Shown in pieces: positions 42,171 to 55,964 of a stretch of 64,000 bases of DNA. The DNA is from Enterobacter asburiae (lineage in GTDB: Bacteria > Pseudomonadota > Gammaproteobacteria > Enterobacterales > Enterobacteriaceae). Position numbers and translations under genes: made by a program. The stretch's first letter is position 1. Every line of letters starts with the position of its first letter. The stretch lies in contig NZ_JAKCMV010000012.1 of assembly GCF_021440515.1 (NCBI RefSeq), positions 30,619 through 94,618 on the forward strand, given 5' to 3'. Below the pieces are notes generated by a model that saw only the letters and a list, made by a program, of their open reading frames with translations, had not been told where the DNA came from and made no database searches.

Positions 42171-44603
42171 ATGAGTGTGATAGCGCAGGCAGGGGCGAAG
42201 GGTCGTCAGCTGCACAAGTTTGGTGGTAGTAGTCTTGCTGATGTGAAGTGTTACCTGCGTGTCGCAGGGATCATGACCGAGTATTCACAGCCGGGTGACA
42301 TGATGGTTGTCTCGGCGGCGGGCAGCACCACCAACCAGTTGATTAGCTGGCTGAAACTGAGCCAGACCGATCGCCTCTCTGCGCATCAGGTTCAACAAAC
42401 GTTACGCCGCTACCAGAGCGAGCTGATTGCGGGCCTGCTGCCCCCGGACGTGGCGGACGGCCTGATTTCGGCCTTTACCCACGACCTCGAACGCCTGGCG
42501 GCGCTGCTGGACAGCGGCATTACCGACGCGGTGTATGCCGAAGTGGTGGGGCACGGGGAAGTGTGGTCTGCACGTCTGATGGCGGCCGTTCTGCAACATC
42601 AGGGGCTTGAGGCTGCCTGGCTCGACGCGCGTGATTTCCTGCGCGCCGAACGCGCGGCGCAGCCGCAGGTGGATGAAGGCCTCTCTTATCCGCTGCTGCA
42701 ACAGCTGCTGGTGCAGCATCCGGGCAAACGTATTGTCGTCACCGGCTTTATCAGCCGCAGCAACGCGGGTGAAACCGTGCTGCTGGGCCGTAACGGTTCT
42801 GACTACTCCGCCACGCAAATCGGCGCGCTGGCGGGCGTGTCCCGCGTCACCATCTGGAGCGACGTGGCGGGCGTTTACAGCGCCGACCCGCGCAAAGTGA
42901 AAGATGCCTGCCTGCTGCCGCTGCTGCGTCTGGATGAAGCCAGCGAGCTGGCCCGTCTTGCCGCGCCGGTTCTGCACGCGCGTACCCTACAGCCGGTTTC
43001 CGGCAGCGATATTGACCTGCAACTGCGCTGTAGCTACACCCCGGATCAAGGCTCTACCCGCATCGAGCGCGTGCTGGCCTCCGGCACGGGGGCGCGTATC
43101 GTCACTAGCCACGACGATATCTGCCTGATTGAGTTCCAGGTGCCCGCGGGACAGGACTTTAAGCTCGCCCATAAAGAGATCGACCTCGTCCTGAAACGCG
43201 CTCAGGTGCGTCCGTTGGCGGTTGGCGTGCATAACGATCGCCAGCTGCTGCAATTCTGCTATACCGCCGAAGTGGCGGACAGCGCGCTGAAAATTCTCGA
43301 CGAAGCGGGCCTGCCGGGCGAGCTTCGTCTGCGTCAGGGGCTGGCGCTGGTGGCAATGGTAGGCGCGGGCGTCACCCGTAATCCGCTGCACTGCCACCGT
43401 TTCTGGCAACAGCTGAAAGGCCAGCCGGTCGAGTTTACCTGGCAGTCCGAAGAGGGCATTAGCCTGGTGGCGGTGCTGCGTAAAGGGCCAACCGAAAGCC
43501 TGATCCAGGGGCTGCACACCATGCTCTTCCGCGCGGAAAAACGCATCGGCCTGGTGCTGTTCGGCAAAGGCAATATCGGCTCCCGCTGGCTGGAGCTGTT
43601 TGCCCGCGAGCAAACCACGCTGTCGGCGCGCACCGGATTCGAATTTATCCTGGCGGGTGTTGTGGATAGCCGCCGCAGCCTGCTGAACTACGACGGGCTG
43701 GACGCAAGCCGCGCATTAGCCTTTTTTAATGATGAAGCGGTCGAACAGGATGAAGAGTCGCTGTTCCTGTGGATGCGCGCGCATCCGTACGACGATCTGG
43801 TGGTGCTGGACGTGACCGCCAGCGAGCAGCTTGCCGATCAGTATCTTGATTTCGCCAGCCACGGTTTCCACGTTATCAGCGCCAACAAGCTGGCCGGGGC
43901 GAGCAGCACCGACAAATATCGTCAAATCCACGACGCGTTCGAGAAAACCGATCGCCACTGGCTCTATAACGCCACGGTCGGCGCGGGCCTGCCGGTTAAC
44001 CACACCGTTCGCGATCTGATTGAAAGCGGCGACAGCATTCTGGCGCTGAGCGGTATCTTCTCCGGCACGCTTTCATGGCTGTTCTTGCAGTTTGACGGCA
44101 CCGTGCCGTTTACCGACCTGGTGGATCAGGCGTGGCAGCAGGGATTAACCGAGCCAGATCCGCGCGTTGACCTCGCCGGTAAAGACGTGATGCGTAAGCT
44201 GGTGATCCTGGCGCGCGAGGCGGGCTACGATATTGAGCCAGGCCAGGTGCGCGTGGAGTCGCTGGTGCCTGCGGGCTGCGAAGAGGGGTCGGTCGATCAC
44301 TTCTTTGAGAATGGCGATGAGCTGAACGACCAGATGGTACAGCGCCTGGAAGCGGCGCGTGAAATGGGTCTGGTGCTGCGCTACGTGGCGCGGTTTGAGG
44401 CCAACGGTAAAGCGCGCGTCGGCGTCGAAGCCGTGCGTCCTGAACACCCGCTGGCGGCGCTGCTGCCGTGCGATAACGTCTTCGCCATTGAAAGCCGCTG
44501 GTATCGCGATAACCCGCTGGTGATCCGTGGCCCGGGCGCGGGGCGCGACGTCACCGCCGGAGCGATCCAGTCGGATATCAACCGCCTGGCTAAGCTGCTG
44601 TAA
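42171..44603 (+). CDS. metL: Bifunctional aspartokinase II/homoserine dehydrogenase II
   Basis: First and third steps from aspartate to homoserine. 810 residues. Aspartokinase half with KFGGSSLADV and LGRNGSDYSATQ; ACT-like regulatory region; from about 465 the dehydrogenase half with the NADP loop LFGKGNIGSR and GAGLPVNHTVRD. The isoenzyme is repressed by methionine rather than feedback-inhibited. Confidence 0.97.
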   Translation: MSVIAQAGAKGRQLHKFGGSSLADVKCYLRVAGIMTEYSQPGDMMVVSAAGSTTNQLISWLKLSQTDRLSAHQVQQTLRRYQSELIAGLLPPDVADGLISAFTHDLERLAALLDSGITDAVYAEVVGHGEVWSARLMAAVLQHQGLEAAWLDARDFLRAERAAQPQVDEGLSYPLLQQLLVQHPGKRIVVTGFISRSNAGETVLLGRNGSDYSATQIGALAGVSRVTIWSDVAGVYSADPRKVKDACLLPLLRLDEASELARLAAPVLHARTLQPVSGSDIDLQLRCSYTPDQGSTRIERVLASGTGARIVTSHDDICLIEFQVPAGQDFKLAHKEIDLVLKRAQVRPLAVGVHNDRQLLQFCYTAEVADSALKILDEAGLPGELRLRQGLALVAMVGAGVTRNPLHCHRFWQQLKGQPVEFTWQSEEGISLVAVLRKGPTESLIQGLHTMLFRAEKRIGLVLFGKGNIGSRWLELFAREQTTLSARTGFEFILAGVVDSRRSLLNYDGLDASRALAFFNDEAVEQDEESLFLWMRAHPYDDLVVLDVTASEQLADQYLDFASHGFHVISANKLAGASSTDKYRQIHDAFEKTDRHWLYNATVGAGLPVNHTVRDLIESGDSILALSGIFSGTLSWLFLQFDGTVPFTDLVDQAWQQGLTEPDPRVDLAGKDVMRKLVILAREAGYDIEPGQVRVESLVPAGCEEGSVDHFFENGDELNDQMVQRLEAAREMGLVLRYVARFEANGKARVGVEAVRPEHPLAALLPCDNVFAIESRWYRDNPLVIRGPGAGRDVTAGAIQSDINRLAKLL

Positions 44604-44611
44604 TTTCGCTT

Positions 44612-44660
44612 ATTCCCTCTCCCTGTGCGAGAGGGGTAGGGTGAGGGCATCCCACGGCTC
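44612..44660. repeat. CCCTCTCCC palindrome (family B)
   Basis: CCCTCTCCCTGTGCGAGAGG followed by TAGGGTGAGGG, between metL and metF. The stem has one mismatch, so it is a drifting copy. Confidence 0.7.
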
Positions 44661-44756
44661 TCACCCTTCATCATGAATTCCCCTCATCTTCCCTGAGCAA
44701 TCCTCACCGTTATTGTTGATTATTTCTGTTGACGCCAAACCGCTTTTCCGTCATTT

Positions 44757-44788
44757 TTACATCTGGACGTCTAAACGTATAGAAGTTC
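44757..44788 (+). promoter_or_regulatory. Met boxes upstream of metF
   Basis: Four in-phase 8-bp units (TTACATCT, GGACGTCT, AAACGTAT, AGAAGTTC); the second matches AGACGTCT at seven of eight. They lie about 40-70 bases before metF. Confidence 0.85.
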
Positions 44789-44825
44789 GAACATAACAAA
44801 CAACGACACGCGATTGATGAGGTAA

Positions 44826-45719
<894 letters not shown>

Positions 45720-45720
45720 G

Positions 45721-45747
45721 AAAAAAAACCTCTTCGGAGGGTTTTTT
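45721..45747 (+). terminator. metF terminator
   Basis: AAAACCTC-TTCG-GAGGGTTTTTT, a short UUCG-capped hairpin with T-run directly after the stop. Confidence 0.9.
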
Positions 45748-45841
45748 GATTTATAAGGGTTTTATTTTCCTTCTAATTCAGCAATGCTGCTTTCGAGTTA
45801 TAAAAGTCACGTACTTTCTAAGTGAAATTAAACGGAATTAA

Positions 45842-45880
45842 CTATCGAATCTGTGGGTTATCCCAGCTATACCTTATCTG
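45842..45880 (+). promoter_or_regulatory. Possible OxyR site upstream of katG
   Basis: CTAT, TTAT and CTAT tetramers are spaced roughly like an OxyR tetranucleotide array (ATAG/CTAT about ten bases apart), at 45-80 bases before katG. The match is loose. Confidence 0.4.
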
Positions 45881-45904
45881 TGAGCGCATATATCGTAACG
45901 GTAA

Positions 45905-48106
<2,202 letters not shown>

Positions 48107-48111
48107 CCCAT

Positions 48112-48145
48112 ATGCCGGGTGGCGCTCACGCTTACCCGGCCTACG
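48112..48145. repeat. REP element
   Basis: GCCGGGTGGCGCTCACGCTT followed by ACCCGGCCTAC, five bases after katG. Confidence 0.85.
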
Positions 48146-48148
48146 GGC

Positions 48149-48179
48149 AAAAAAATCCCCGCTGATGCGGGGATTTTTA
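48149..48179. terminator. Bidirectional terminator katG/ppc
   Basis: AAAAATCCCCGC-TGAT-GCGGGGATTTTTA, symmetrical with A- and T-runs, between convergent katG and ppc. Confidence 0.92.
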
Positions 48180-48206
48180 TTTACGCGATTTACTTACACG
48201 AGTCAT

Positions 48207-50858
48207 TTAGCCGGTGTTACGCATACCTGCCGCAACGCCTGCAATCGTCACCATCAGCGCCTGTTCAACGCGCGGGTCCGGCTCTTTGCCTTCTTCTTCC
48301 GCCTGACGTGAACGGTGCAGCAGTTCGGCCTGCAACACGTTCAGCGGGTCGGTGTAGATGTTACGCAGCTGGATTGACTCGGCAATCCACGGCAGATCTT
48401 CCATCAGGTGGGAATCGTTAGCGATATCGAGCACCACTTTGATGTCGCCTTCCAGCAGCTCGCGCAGCTCTTTACCCAGCGCCCACAGCTCGGGTTTCAC
48501 CAGACGCTGATCGTAGTATTCCGCCAGCCACAGGTCGGCTTTCGAGAAGACCATCTCCAGCATTCCAAGACGGGTAGAGAAGAACGGCCAGTCGCGACAC
48601 ATGGTTTCCAGCTCGCTCTGTTTGCCATCTTCCACCACTTTTTGCAGCGCCGCACCGGCACCCAGCCAGGCTGGCAGCATCAGGCGGTTTTGCGTCCAGG
48701 CGAAGATCCACGGAATAGCGCGCAGAGACTCTACGCCGCCGGTCGGACGACGTTTCGCCGGGCGCGAGCCCAGAGGCAGTTTGCCCAGCTCCTGCTCCGG
48801 CGTGGCCGAGCGGAAGTAAGGGACGAAATCGTTGTTCTCACGCACGTAGCCGCGGTACAGATCGCAGGAGATATCGGACAGCTCGTCCATGATGCGGCAC
48901 CAGGACTCTTTTGGCTCCGGCGGCGGCAGCAGGTTCGCTTCCAGGATCGCGCTGGTATAGAGCGACAGGCTGCTGATGGTCACTTCCGGCAGACCGTACT
49001 TAAAGCGGATCATCTCGCCCTGCTCGGTCACGCGCAGGCCACCCTTCAGGCTGCCCGGCGGCTGGGAAAGCAGTGCCGCGTGGGCCGGGGCGCCGCCGCG
49101 ACCAATCGAGCCACCGCGTCCGTGGAATAGCGTCAGCTCAATGCCGGCCTTCTCGCAGGTTTTGATCAGCGCGTCCTGCGCCTGATACTGCGCCCAGGAT
49201 GCCGCCATCACGCCCGCGTCTTTTGCGGAGTCGGAATAGCCAATCATCACCATCTGTTTGCCCTGAATAAAGCCACGATACCAGTCGATGTTCAGCAACT
49301 GGGTCATGACGTCATTGGCATTATTCAGGTCGTCGAGCGTTTCAAACAGCGGGGCGACAGGCAGCGCATAGTCGATGCCTGCCTCTTTCAGCAGCAGGTG
49401 AACGCCCAGCACGTCGGACGGGGTCTTCGCCATGGAGATCACATAGGCGGCCACCGATCCTTTCGGTGCATCAACGATCGCTTTGCAGGTGTTCAGCACT
49501 TCGCGGGTTTCGTTGCTCGGCTCCCAGTTGCGCGGCAGCAGAGGGCGTTTGGAGTTCAGTTCGCGGATCAGGAAGGCCTGTTTGTCGGCTTCTGACCAGC
49601 TTTCGTAGTCGCCGATGCCGAGGTAGCGGGTCATTTCGCCCAGCGCTTCGGTGTGGCGGGTGCTTTCCTGACGCACGTCGATACGCACCAGCGGCACGCC
49701 GAAACACTTCACGCGGCGCAGGGTATCGAGCAGTTCGCCGTTGGCGATAATGCCCATTCCGCAGGCTTGCAGTGATTTATAGCAGGCGTAGAGCGGGTCC
49801 CACAGCTGTTCGTTCTGGCTCAGCAGACCTTCCGGTTTTGGCAGGCGCTGGCCTTTCAGGCGCGCTTCCAGCCAGGACTGCGTCGCCATCAGCTGGCCGC
49901 GCAGTTTTTTCATTAGGTAACGGTACGGCTCGCTCGCGCCCTCTTCACCGGCCAGCTCGCGCAGCTCCGGCGTAGCTTCCACCATCGACAGCTCGGAGAT
50001 CAGTACCTGAATATCCTTCAGGAACAGGTCGGTGGCTTTCCAGCGGCTCAGCAGCAGGACGTGGCGGGTGATTTCCGCCGTCACGTTCGGGTTTCCGTCG
50101 CGGTCACCGCCCATCCAGGAGGTGAAACGTACCGGCACAAAATCTACCGGCAGGCGGTAGCCCAGGTTCGCTTCCAGCTGTTCGTTTAGCTCGCGCAGGT
50201 AGTTCGGGACACCTTCCCACAGGCTATTTTCCACCACCGCAAAGCCCCATTTGGCTTCGTCTACCGGGCTTGGGCGATGTTTGCGAATTTCATCGGTATG
50301 CCAGGACTGGGCAATCAGCTGGCGCAGACGGCGCATCAGCTGGTTACGTTCGTAGTCGGCAATGTCTTTGTTATCCAGCTGCTTGAGGCAGTTGTTCACT
50401 TCCACCATTTTGTGGATCAAAGTACGACGGGTGATTTCGGTCGGGTGAGCGGTCAACACCAGCTCCAGCGAGAGAGACTCTACCGCTTGCTTGATAATCG
50501 CTTCGTTAAGGTCGGGCTGGTCTTTGAGTTTTCTGAGCGTACTGGCAATCACTTCCGGGTTGCTGGCCGCTTCGCCTTTCGGCGAAATACTGTGGTATTG
50601 CTCGGCGGTGTTGGCCAGATTCAGGAACTGGCTGAACGCGCGGGCAACGGGCAGCAGCTCGTCGTTAGACAGGTTCTGCAATGTGGTGAGCAGCTCCTGA
50701 CGGTTGGCTTCATTTCCTGCACGGGAGGATTTGGACAGCTTGCGGATGGTTTCAACGCGGTCGAGGATATTTTCCCCCAGCGCATCTTTGATGGTATCTC
50801 CAAGCACTTTGCCGAGCATACTGACATTACTACGCAACGCGGAATATTGTTCGTTCAT
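48207..50858 (-). CDS. ppc: Phosphoenolpyruvate carboxylase
   Basis: Replenishes oxaloacetate from PEP and bicarbonate. 883 residues. Catalytic His in [13 protein letters not shown] near 138, glycine loop [14 protein letters not shown], and C-terminal MRNTG, which belongs to the aspartate/active site region. Activated by acetyl-CoA in the family. Confidence 0.98.
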   Translation of the reverse strand: MNEQYSALRSNVSMLGKVLGDTIKDALGENILDRVETIRKLSKSSRAGNEANRQELLTTLQNLSNDELLPVARAFSQFLNLANTAEQYHSISPKGEAASNPEVIASTLRKLKDQPDLNEAIIKQAVESLSLELVLTAHPTEITRRTLIHKMVEVNNCLKQLDNKDIADYERNQLMRRLRQLIAQSWHTDEIRKHRPSPVDEAKWGFAVVENSLWEGVPNYLRELNEQLEANLGYRLPVDFVPVRFTSWMGGDRDGNPNVTAEITRHVLLLSRWKATDLFLKDIQVLISELSMVEATPELRELAGEEGASEPYRYLMKKLRGQLMATQSWLEARLKGQRLPKPEGLLSQNEQLWDPLYACYKSLQACGMGIIANGELLDTLRRVKCFGVPLVRIDVRQESTRHTEALGEMTRYLGIGDYESWSEADKQAFLIRELNSKRPLLPRNWEPSNETREVLNTCKAIVDAPKGSVAAYVISMAKTPSDVLGVHLLLKEAGIDYALPVAPLFETLDDLNNANDVMTQLLNIDWYRGFIQGKQMVMIGYSDSAKDAGVMAASWAQYQAQDALIKTCEKAGIELTLFHGRGGSIGRGGAPAHAALLSQPPGSLKGGLRVTEQGEMIRFKYGLPEVTISSLSLYTSAILEANLLPPPEPKESWCRIMDELSDISCDLYRGYVRENNDFVPYFRSATPEQELGKLPLGSRPAKRRPTGGVESLRAIPWIFAWTQNRLMLPAWLGAGAALQKVVEDGKQSELETMCRDWPFFSTRLGMLEMVFSKADLWLAEYYDQRLVKPELWALGKELRELLEGDIKVVLDIANDSHLMEDLPWIAESIQLRNIYTDPLNVLQAELLHRSRQAEEEGKEPDPRVEQALMVTIAGVAAGMRNTG

Positions 50859-51078
50859 AAAAACCCAGTCACCCCATCATTTTTGTTTATGCCCAGTCGA
50901 AAATCTGTTGGACATTATTTTGTCATCTCCCTTTATAAAGCCACGTAAAACCCCCGTCGTCAATTGCTGCGAAAACGGTTCAGCAAACGAATAAATGCGG
51001 GCAATTTACGAAATTTAATTCGCTTCGCGTCAGATAAGAGATGCTTATGGGAATGTGATGGAGAGCGCGGGATTTTTC

Positions 51079-51125
51079 CCCTCACCCTGCCCTCTCCCCA
51101 AAGGGGAGAGGGTTAGGGTGAGGGG
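51079..51125. repeat. CCCTCTCCC palindrome (family B)
   Basis: CCCCTCACCCTGCCCTCTCC then GGGGAGAGGGTTAGGGTGAG, a long dyad just downstream of argE in the ppc-argE gap. It may be the argE terminator. Confidence 0.8.
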
Positions 51126-51131
51126 TAGTTT

Positions 51132-52283
51132 TTAATGCCAGCAGAAGTGATGCACGACCTGGGTAATCAGCTCGCGGGTAGGCTTAATAAAGCGGGTTTC
51201 GAGATATTCATCCGGCTGATGTGCCTGATTGATGGAGCCGGGGCCAAGCACCAGCGTCGGGCACAGGGTCTGAATAAACGGCGCTTCGGTACAGTAGTTC
51301 ACCACGTCGGTTTTCTCGCCGAGCAGTTTTTCCACCACTTCTACCAGCTGATGATCCGGCGGGCATTCGTAGCCCGGGATCGGCGGATGCAGCTCGGATA
51401 CCGTCAGGCGGCCCGGCCAGCGCTCGCTCACCGGGGCCAGCGCTTCATTCAGCAAGCCGTCGAGATCGCTCAGCGTCATGCCCGGCAGCGGGCGAATATC
51501 CATGTGCAGTTCGCAGCAGGCGCAGATACGGTTAGAGGCATCGCCCCCGTGCAGGCTGCCGAGGTTCAGCGTCGGATACGGCACGGTGAAGGCGTCGTAG
51601 TGATAACGCTCTTTTAAATCGTCGCGCAGGGTCATGATGCGCCCAATGGCGTCATGCATCAGCTCGATGGCGTTCACGCCGCGCGCCGGATCGCTCGAAT
51701 GACCGGACTGGCCCAGCACGCGCACCGCCGTTGAGATGTGGCCCTTATGGGCGCGAATCGGCTGTAACGACGTTGGCTCACCGATAATGGCGCAATCCGG
51801 GCGAATCGAGGTGTTTTCAGAGAAGTAACGCGCGCCCGCCATGCTGGTCTCTTCATCGGCGGTCGCCAGAATATAGAGCGGCTTTTTCAGCGTTTTCACA
51901 TCCACGTCGCGCAGCGCGTCGAGGATAAAGGCGAAGAAGCCTTTCATGTCCGCCGTGCCCAGCCCGTAGAGCTTGTTGTCGTGCTCGGTCAGGGTGAAGG
52001 GATCGCGCGTCCAGCGGCCGTCATCAAAGGGAACGGTGTCGGTATGGCCGGCCAGCAGCAGCCCGCCCGCGCCGGTTCCGGTGCTGGCAAGCAGGTTAAA
52101 TTTATGACGTGTTCCGGGTACGGGCTGAACCTCAACGTTGAACCCAAGATCGCTAAACCAGCCCGCCAGCAGATTGATTAAAGACTCATTGCTCTGATCC
52201 AGCGCTTCTTCGGTTGCGCTGATGGACGGGGTGGCGATCAGGGCGCGGTAAATCTCGATAAATGGCGGTAAGTTCATTTTCAT
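51132..52283 (-). CDS. argE: Acetylornithine deacetylase
   Basis: Removes the acetyl group from N-acetylornithine in arginine synthesis. 383 residues, zinc metallopeptidase M20 family: [10 protein letters not shown] and [13 protein letters not shown] supply metal ligands and the catalytic Glu. ATG at 52283 ([10 protein letters not shown]) with AAGGTG upstream; the GTG at 52292 is not needed. Divergent from argCBH. Confidence 0.97.
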   Translation of the reverse strand: MKMNLPPFIEIYRALIATPSISATEEALDQSNESLINLLAGWFSDLGFNVEVQPVPGTRHKFNLLASTGTGAGGLLLAGHTDTVPFDDGRWTRDPFTLTEHDNKLYGLGTADMKGFFAFILDALRDVDVKTLKKPLYILATADEETSMAGARYFSENTSIRPDCAIIGEPTSLQPIRAHKGHISTAVRVLGQSGHSSDPARGVNAIELMHDAIGRIMTLRDDLKERYHYDAFTVPYPTLNLGSLHGGDASNRICACCELHMDIRPLPGMTLSDLDGLLNEALAPVSERWPGRLTVSELHPPIPGYECPPDHQLVEVVEKLLGEKTDVVNYCTEAPFIQTLCPTLVLGPGSINQAHQPDEYLETRFIKPTRELITQVVHHFCWH

Positions 52284-52307
52284 TGTTGACACACCTTAGG
52301 TCGTGAT

Positions 52308-52348
52308 AGTATCAATATTCATGCAATAAATGTGAATAAAAATACATT
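52308..52348. promoter_or_regulatory. ARG boxes between argE and argC
   Basis: Two 18-bp boxes, AGTATCAATATTCATGCA and then about AATGTGAATAAAAATACA, separated by three bases as is typical for ArgR hexamer binding (consensus TGAAT-WWWW-ATTCA). They repress both divergent transcripts. Confidence 0.85.
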
Positions 52349-52371
52349 AACGTTGAGCATAAAGGAACCCG

Positions 52372-53376
52372 ATGTTGAATACGCTGATTGTAGGCGCTAG
52401 CGGTTATGCGGGCGCAGAGCTAGTAAGCTACGTGAATCGCCATCCACATATGACCATAACCGCTTTGACCGTGTCAGCGCAAAGCAATGATGCAGGAAAG
52501 TTAATTTCCGATTTGCATCCTCAGCTAAAGGGCATCGTCGACCTGCCTTTGCAGCCGATGTCCGATATCAGCGAGTTCACCGACGGCGTTGACGTGGTGT
52601 TTTTAGCCACCGCCCACGAAGTCAGCCACGACCTGGCACCGCAATTTCTGGCTGCGGGCTGCGTGGTGTTCGACCTCTCCGGCGCGTTCCGCGTTAACGA
52701 CGGCGCGTTCTACGAAAAATACTACGGTTTCACTCATCAGCATCCTGACCTGCTTGAAAAAGCTGTGTACGGCCTCGCCGAGTGGAGCGCGGATAAACTC
52801 AAAGAAGCGAACCTGATTGCCGTGCCGGGTTGCTACCCGACCGCCGCGCAGCTTTCCCTGAAGCCATTGATCGACGCGGGTCTGCTAGATCTGAACCAGT
52901 GGCCGGTGATCAACGCCACCAGCGGCGTGAGCGGGGCAGGGCGCAAGGCCGCTATCTCTAACAGCTTCTGCGAAGTGAGCCTTCAGCCGTACGGCGTGTT
53001 TAACCACCGTCACCACCCTGAAATCACGACCCATCTGGGTGCGGACGTGATTTTCACGCCGCATCTCGGCAGCTTCCCGCGCGGGATCCTCGAAACCATC
53101 ACCTGCCGCCTGAAACCGGGCGTGACCAAAGACCAGGTGAGCGAAGCCTTCACCCAGGCGTATGCGGATAAACCGCTGGTGCGTCTGTATGACAAAGGCG
53201 TTCCGGCGCTGAAAAACGTGGTCGGCCTGCCGTTCTGCGATATCGGTTTTGCGGTGCAGGGCGAACACCTGATTGTGGTCGCCGCAGAAGATAACTTACT
53301 CAAAGGTGCTGCCGCCCAGGCGATGCAGTGCGCGAATATTCGTTTTGGCTTCGCGGAAACGCAGTCTCTTATTTAA
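52372..53376 (+). CDS. argC: N-acetyl-gamma-glutamyl-phosphate reductase
   Basis: NADPH-dependent third step of arginine synthesis. 334 residues. Nucleotide loop [11 protein letters not shown] at 8-18 and the catalytic Cys in [11 protein letters not shown] near residue 154. First gene of argCBH. Confidence 0.97.
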   Translation: MLNTLIVGASGYAGAELVSYVNRHPHMTITALTVSAQSNDAGKLISDLHPQLKGIVDLPLQPMSDISEFTDGVDVVFLATAHEVSHDLAPQFLAAGCVVFDLSGAFRVNDGAFYEKYYGFTHQHPDLLEKAVYGLAEWSADKLKEANLIAVPGCYPTAAQLSLKPLIDAGLLDLNQWPVINATSGVSGAGRKAAISNSFCEVSLQPYGVFNHRHHPEITTHLGADVIFTPHLGSFPRGILETITCRLKPGVTKDQVSEAFTQAYADKPLVRLYDKGVPALKNVVGLPFCDIGFAVQGEHLIVVAAEDNLLKGAAAQAMQCANIRFGFAETQSLI

Positions 53377-53382
53377 GGTGTG

Positions 53383-54159
53383 ATGATGAATCCATTAATT
53401 ATCAAACTCGGCGGCGTTCTGCTGGACAGCGAAGAAGCGCTGGAGCGCCTGTTTACCGCGCTGGTTAACTATCGCGAGTCGCACCAACGTCCGCTGGTGA
53501 TTGTCCACGGCGGCGGCTGCGTGGTGGACGAACTGATGAAAGGGCTGAATCTCCCGGTCACGAAGAAAAACGGCCTGCGCGTTACGCCTGCCGATCAGAT
53601 TGACATCATCACCGGCGCGCTGGCGGGAACGGCAAACAAAACGCTGCTGTCCTGGGCGAAGAAGCACCACATCGCTTCCGTTGGCCTCTATCTGGGCGAC
53701 GGCGACAGCGTAAAAGTGACCCAGCTCGACGAAGCGCTCGGCCACGTTGGACTGGCGCAGCCGGGTTCGCCTAAGCTGATTAACACCCTGCTCGACAGCG
53801 GTTTTCTGCCGGTTGTCAGCTCTATCGGCGTGACCGAAGAGGGTGCGCTGATGAACGTCAATGCTGACCAGGCGGCAACCGCGCTGGCGGCAACCCTGGG
53901 CGCAGACCTGATCCTGCTCTCCGACGTGAGCGGCATTCTGGACGGCAAAGGCCAGCGCATCGCAGAGATGACGGCGGCAAAAGCCGAGCAGCTGATTGAC
54001 CAGGGCATTATCACCGACGGCATGATCGTCAAAGTGAACGCCGCGCTGGATGCCGCACGCACGCTGGGTCGCCCGGTGGATATCGCCTCATGGCGTCACG
54101 CGGAGCAACTGCCGGCGCTGTTCAACGGCACGCCGATTGGCACGCGTATTTTAGCCTAA
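53383..54159 (+). CDS. argB: Acetylglutamate kinase
   Basis: Phosphorylates N-acetylglutamate. 258 residues, amino-acid kinase fold: [24 protein letters not shown] and [16 protein letters not shown]. Starts at ATG 53383 by comparison with E. coli (MMNPLIIKL); the GTG at 53380 would add one residue. Six bases after argC. Confidence 0.96.
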   Translation: MMNPLIIKLGGVLLDSEEALERLFTALVNYRESHQRPLVIVHGGGCVVDELMKGLNLPVTKKNGLRVTPADQIDIITGALAGTANKTLLSWAKKHHIASVGLYLGDGDSVKVTQLDEALGHVGLAQPGSPKLINTLLDSGFLPVVSSIGVTEEGALMNVNADQAATALAATLGADLILLSDVSGILDGKGQRIAEMTAAKAEQLIDQGIITDGMIVKVNAALDAARTLGRPVDIASWRHAEQLPALFNGTPIGTRILA

Positions 54160-54173
54160 GTTTTTATTGAATG

Positions 54174-54207
54174 ACCGTAGGCCGGGTAAGCGTAGCGCCA
54201 CCCGGCG
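54174..54207. repeat. REP element inside argCBH
   Basis: GTAGGCCGGGTAAGCGTAGC and CCACCCGGCGG, between argB and argH; it may alter the decay or translation ratio of the two mRNA parts. Confidence 0.85.
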
Positions 54208-54233
54208 GAACTAACGAATAAAGGAAGCATGTT

Positions 54234-55607
54234 ATGGCACTTTGGGGTGGGCGTTTTACACAGGCAGCGGATCAGCGGTTCAAACAGTTCAACGACTCTT
54301 TGCGCTTCGACTACCGCCTGGCCGAACAGGATATCGTCGGCTCTGTGGCCTGGTCCAAAGCGCTGGTGACCGTTGGCGTACTGACCGCAGATGAACAGCT
54401 TCAGCTGGAAGAGGCGCTGAATAATCTGCTGGAAGAGGTGCGTCTGGATCCGCAGCAAATCCTTCAAAGCGATGCTGAAGATATCCACAGCTGGGTGGAA
54501 GGTAAGCTTATCGACAAAGTCGGCCAGCTGGGTAAAAAGCTGCACACCGGGCGTAGCCGTAACGACCAGGTCGCGACCGATCTCAAACTGTGGTGTAAAG
54601 ATACCGTGGGCGAACTGCTGGCGGCGAACCGTCAGCTGCAAAGTGCGCTGGTGGACACGGCGCAGAACAATCAGGATGCGGTGATGCCGGGGTATACCCA
54701 CCTGCAACGCGCGCAGCCGGTGACCTTTGCGCACTGGTGTCTGGCCTATGTCGAAATGCTGGCGCGTGATGAAAGCCGTTTGCAGGATACGCTCAAGCGT
54801 CTGGACGTTAGCCCGCTGGGCAGCGGTGCGCTGGCGGGTACGGCGTATGAAATCGACCGTGAACAGCTTGCGGGCTGGCTGGGCTTTGCCTCTGCGACCC
54901 GTAACAGCCTCGACAGCGTGTCTGACCGCGATCACGTGCTGGAGCTGCTGTCGAACGCCTCTATCGGCATGGTTCACCTGTCGCGCTTTGCCGAAGACCT
55001 CATCTTCTTTAACTCGGGTGAAGCCGGGTTTGTGGAGCTGTCTGACCGCGTGACCTCCGGCTCGTCCCTGATGCCGCAGAAGAAAAACCCGGACGCGCTG
55101 GAGCTGATCCGCGGTAAATGTGGCCGCGTGCAGGGCGCGCTGACCGGCATGATGATGACCCTGAAGGGGCTGCCGCTGGCGTATAACAAAGACATGCAGG
55201 AAGACAAAGAAGGGCTGTTCGACGCGCTCGACACCTGGCTGGACTGCCTGCATATGGGCGCGCTGGTGCTGGACGGCATTCAGGTGAAACGCCCACGCTG
55301 TCAGGAAGCGGCGCAGCAGGGTTATGCAAACTCTACCGAACTGGCGGATTATCTGGTCGCCAAAGGTGTGCCGTTCCGCGAAGCGCACCATATCGTGGGC
55401 GAAGCGGTAGTCGAAGCGATTCGTCAGGGAAAACCGCTGGAAGATTTGACGCTTTCCGAACTGCAAAAATTCAGCAGCGTGATTGCGGATGATGTTTATC
55501 CGATTCTGGCGCTGCAATCCTGCCTGGACAAGCGTGCTGCAAAAGGCGGCGTGTCACCTAAGCAGGTAGCGCAGGCGATTGTGGATGCGAAAGAGCGGTT
55601 GATTTGA
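54234..55607 (+). CDS. argH: Argininosuccinate lyase
   Basis: Final step of arginine synthesis: splits argininosuccinate into arginine and fumarate. 457 residues, fumarase/aspartase superfamily with signature [12 protein letters not shown] near 280. Ends KERLI; the TGA is part of a GATTT pentanucleotide repeat that runs on for 33 bases. A 453-codon frame on the opposite strand is a shadow. Confidence 0.97.
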   Translation: MALWGGRFTQAADQRFKQFNDSLRFDYRLAEQDIVGSVAWSKALVTVGVLTADEQLQLEEALNNLLEEVRLDPQQILQSDAEDIHSWVEGKLIDKVGQLGKKLHTGRSRNDQVATDLKLWCKDTVGELLAANRQLQSALVDTAQNNQDAVMPGYTHLQRAQPVTFAHWCLAYVEMLARDESRLQDTLKRLDVSPLGSGALAGTAYEIDREQLAGWLGFASATRNSLDSVSDRDHVLELLSNASIGMVHLSRFAEDLIFFNSGEAGFVELSDRVTSGSSLMPQKKNPDALELIRGKCGRVQGALTGMMMTLKGLPLAYNKDMQEDKEGLFDALDTWLDCLHMGALVLDGIQVKRPRCQEAAQQGYANSTELADYLVAKGVPFREAHHIVGEAVVEAIRQGKPLEDLTLSELQKFSSVIADDVYPILALQSCLDKRAAKGGVSPKQVAQAIVDAKERLI

Positions 55608-55640
55608 TTTGATTTGATTTGATTTGATTTGATTTGATTT
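55601..55640. repeat. Pentanucleotide microsatellite (GATTT)x8
   Basis: Eight perfect GATTT units. The argH stop TGA (55605-55607) is made by the first two units. The repeat contains TGA in all three plus-strand frames, so copy-number change cannot extend ArgH. Confidence 0.95.
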
Positions 55641-55651
55641 GTGCGGGCTGG

Positions 55652-55688
55652 TGCCCTCACCCCGGCCCTCTCCCACAGGGAGAGGGAG
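55652..55688. repeat. CCCTCTCCC palindrome (family B)
   Basis: CCCTCACCCCGGCCCTCTCC then CACAGGGAGAGGG, directly after the GATTT repeat. Confidence 0.8.
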
Positions 55689-55697
55689 CAAAAGCTT

Positions 55698-55724
55698 AAA
55701 ATGGCAACTTAGGTTGCCATTTTG
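55698..55724 (+). terminator. argCBH terminator
   Basis: AAAATGGCAAC-TTAG-GTTGCCATTTT, T-rich tail; about 90 bases after argH. Confidence 0.88.
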
Positions 55725-55749
55725 CTTTTATCCCCAGGCTTTTTTACGC

Positions 55750-55864
55750 AAAAAAATGCGGACCACGGGGTCCGCAAAAGTTCACGTTGGCTTTAGTTTT
55801 GCGAGTCTGGAGAGAGACTCGACTGACGGTACGGGGACTTCAAAGGATAAAAAAGCTCCGCCTC
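55750..55864 (-). ncRNA. oxyS: Oxidative-stress sRNA OxyS
   Basis: Divergent from oxyR. On the minus strand the stretch AACTAAAGCCAACGTGAACT and the following TTTTGCGG are, as remembered, identical to the linker of E. coli OxyS; the 3' terminator is TGCGGACC-ACGG-GGTCCGCA then seven T. The 5' end (near GAGGCGGAGC) and the middle stem (CGAGTCT / AGACTCG, 55802-55821) have diverged. The 5' end is inferred by alignment. OxyR-activated Hfq-binding regulator. Confidence 0.85.
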
Positions 55865-55897
55865 GTCTATGTGGTGTATTATTCAACAGAATGCTTG

Positions 55898-55946
55898 ATA
55901 GGGATAATCGTTCGTTGCTATGCTATCTATCGCCATGAACTATCGT
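55898..55946. promoter_or_regulatory. OxyR site between oxyS and oxyR
   Basis: ATAG, CTAT, CTAT and CTAT tetramers occur in GATAGGGATAATCG through GCTATCTATCG to AACTATCG, at about ten-base spacing. As in E. coli, OxyR would repress its own gene and activate oxyS from here. Confidence 0.7.
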
Positions 55947-55964
55947 GGCGACGGAGGATGAATA

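Noticed and set aside
54156..55517. 453-codon frame antisense to argH
   Set aside because: Composition-driven shadow: rich in His, Arg and Gln, no family resemblance, and the opposite strand carries a clear ArgH with all motifs.
55601..55640. Phase-variable switch of ArgH by GATTT slippage
   Set aside because: The stop codon is made by the first two units and every frame of the repeat contains TGA, so the protein end cannot change.
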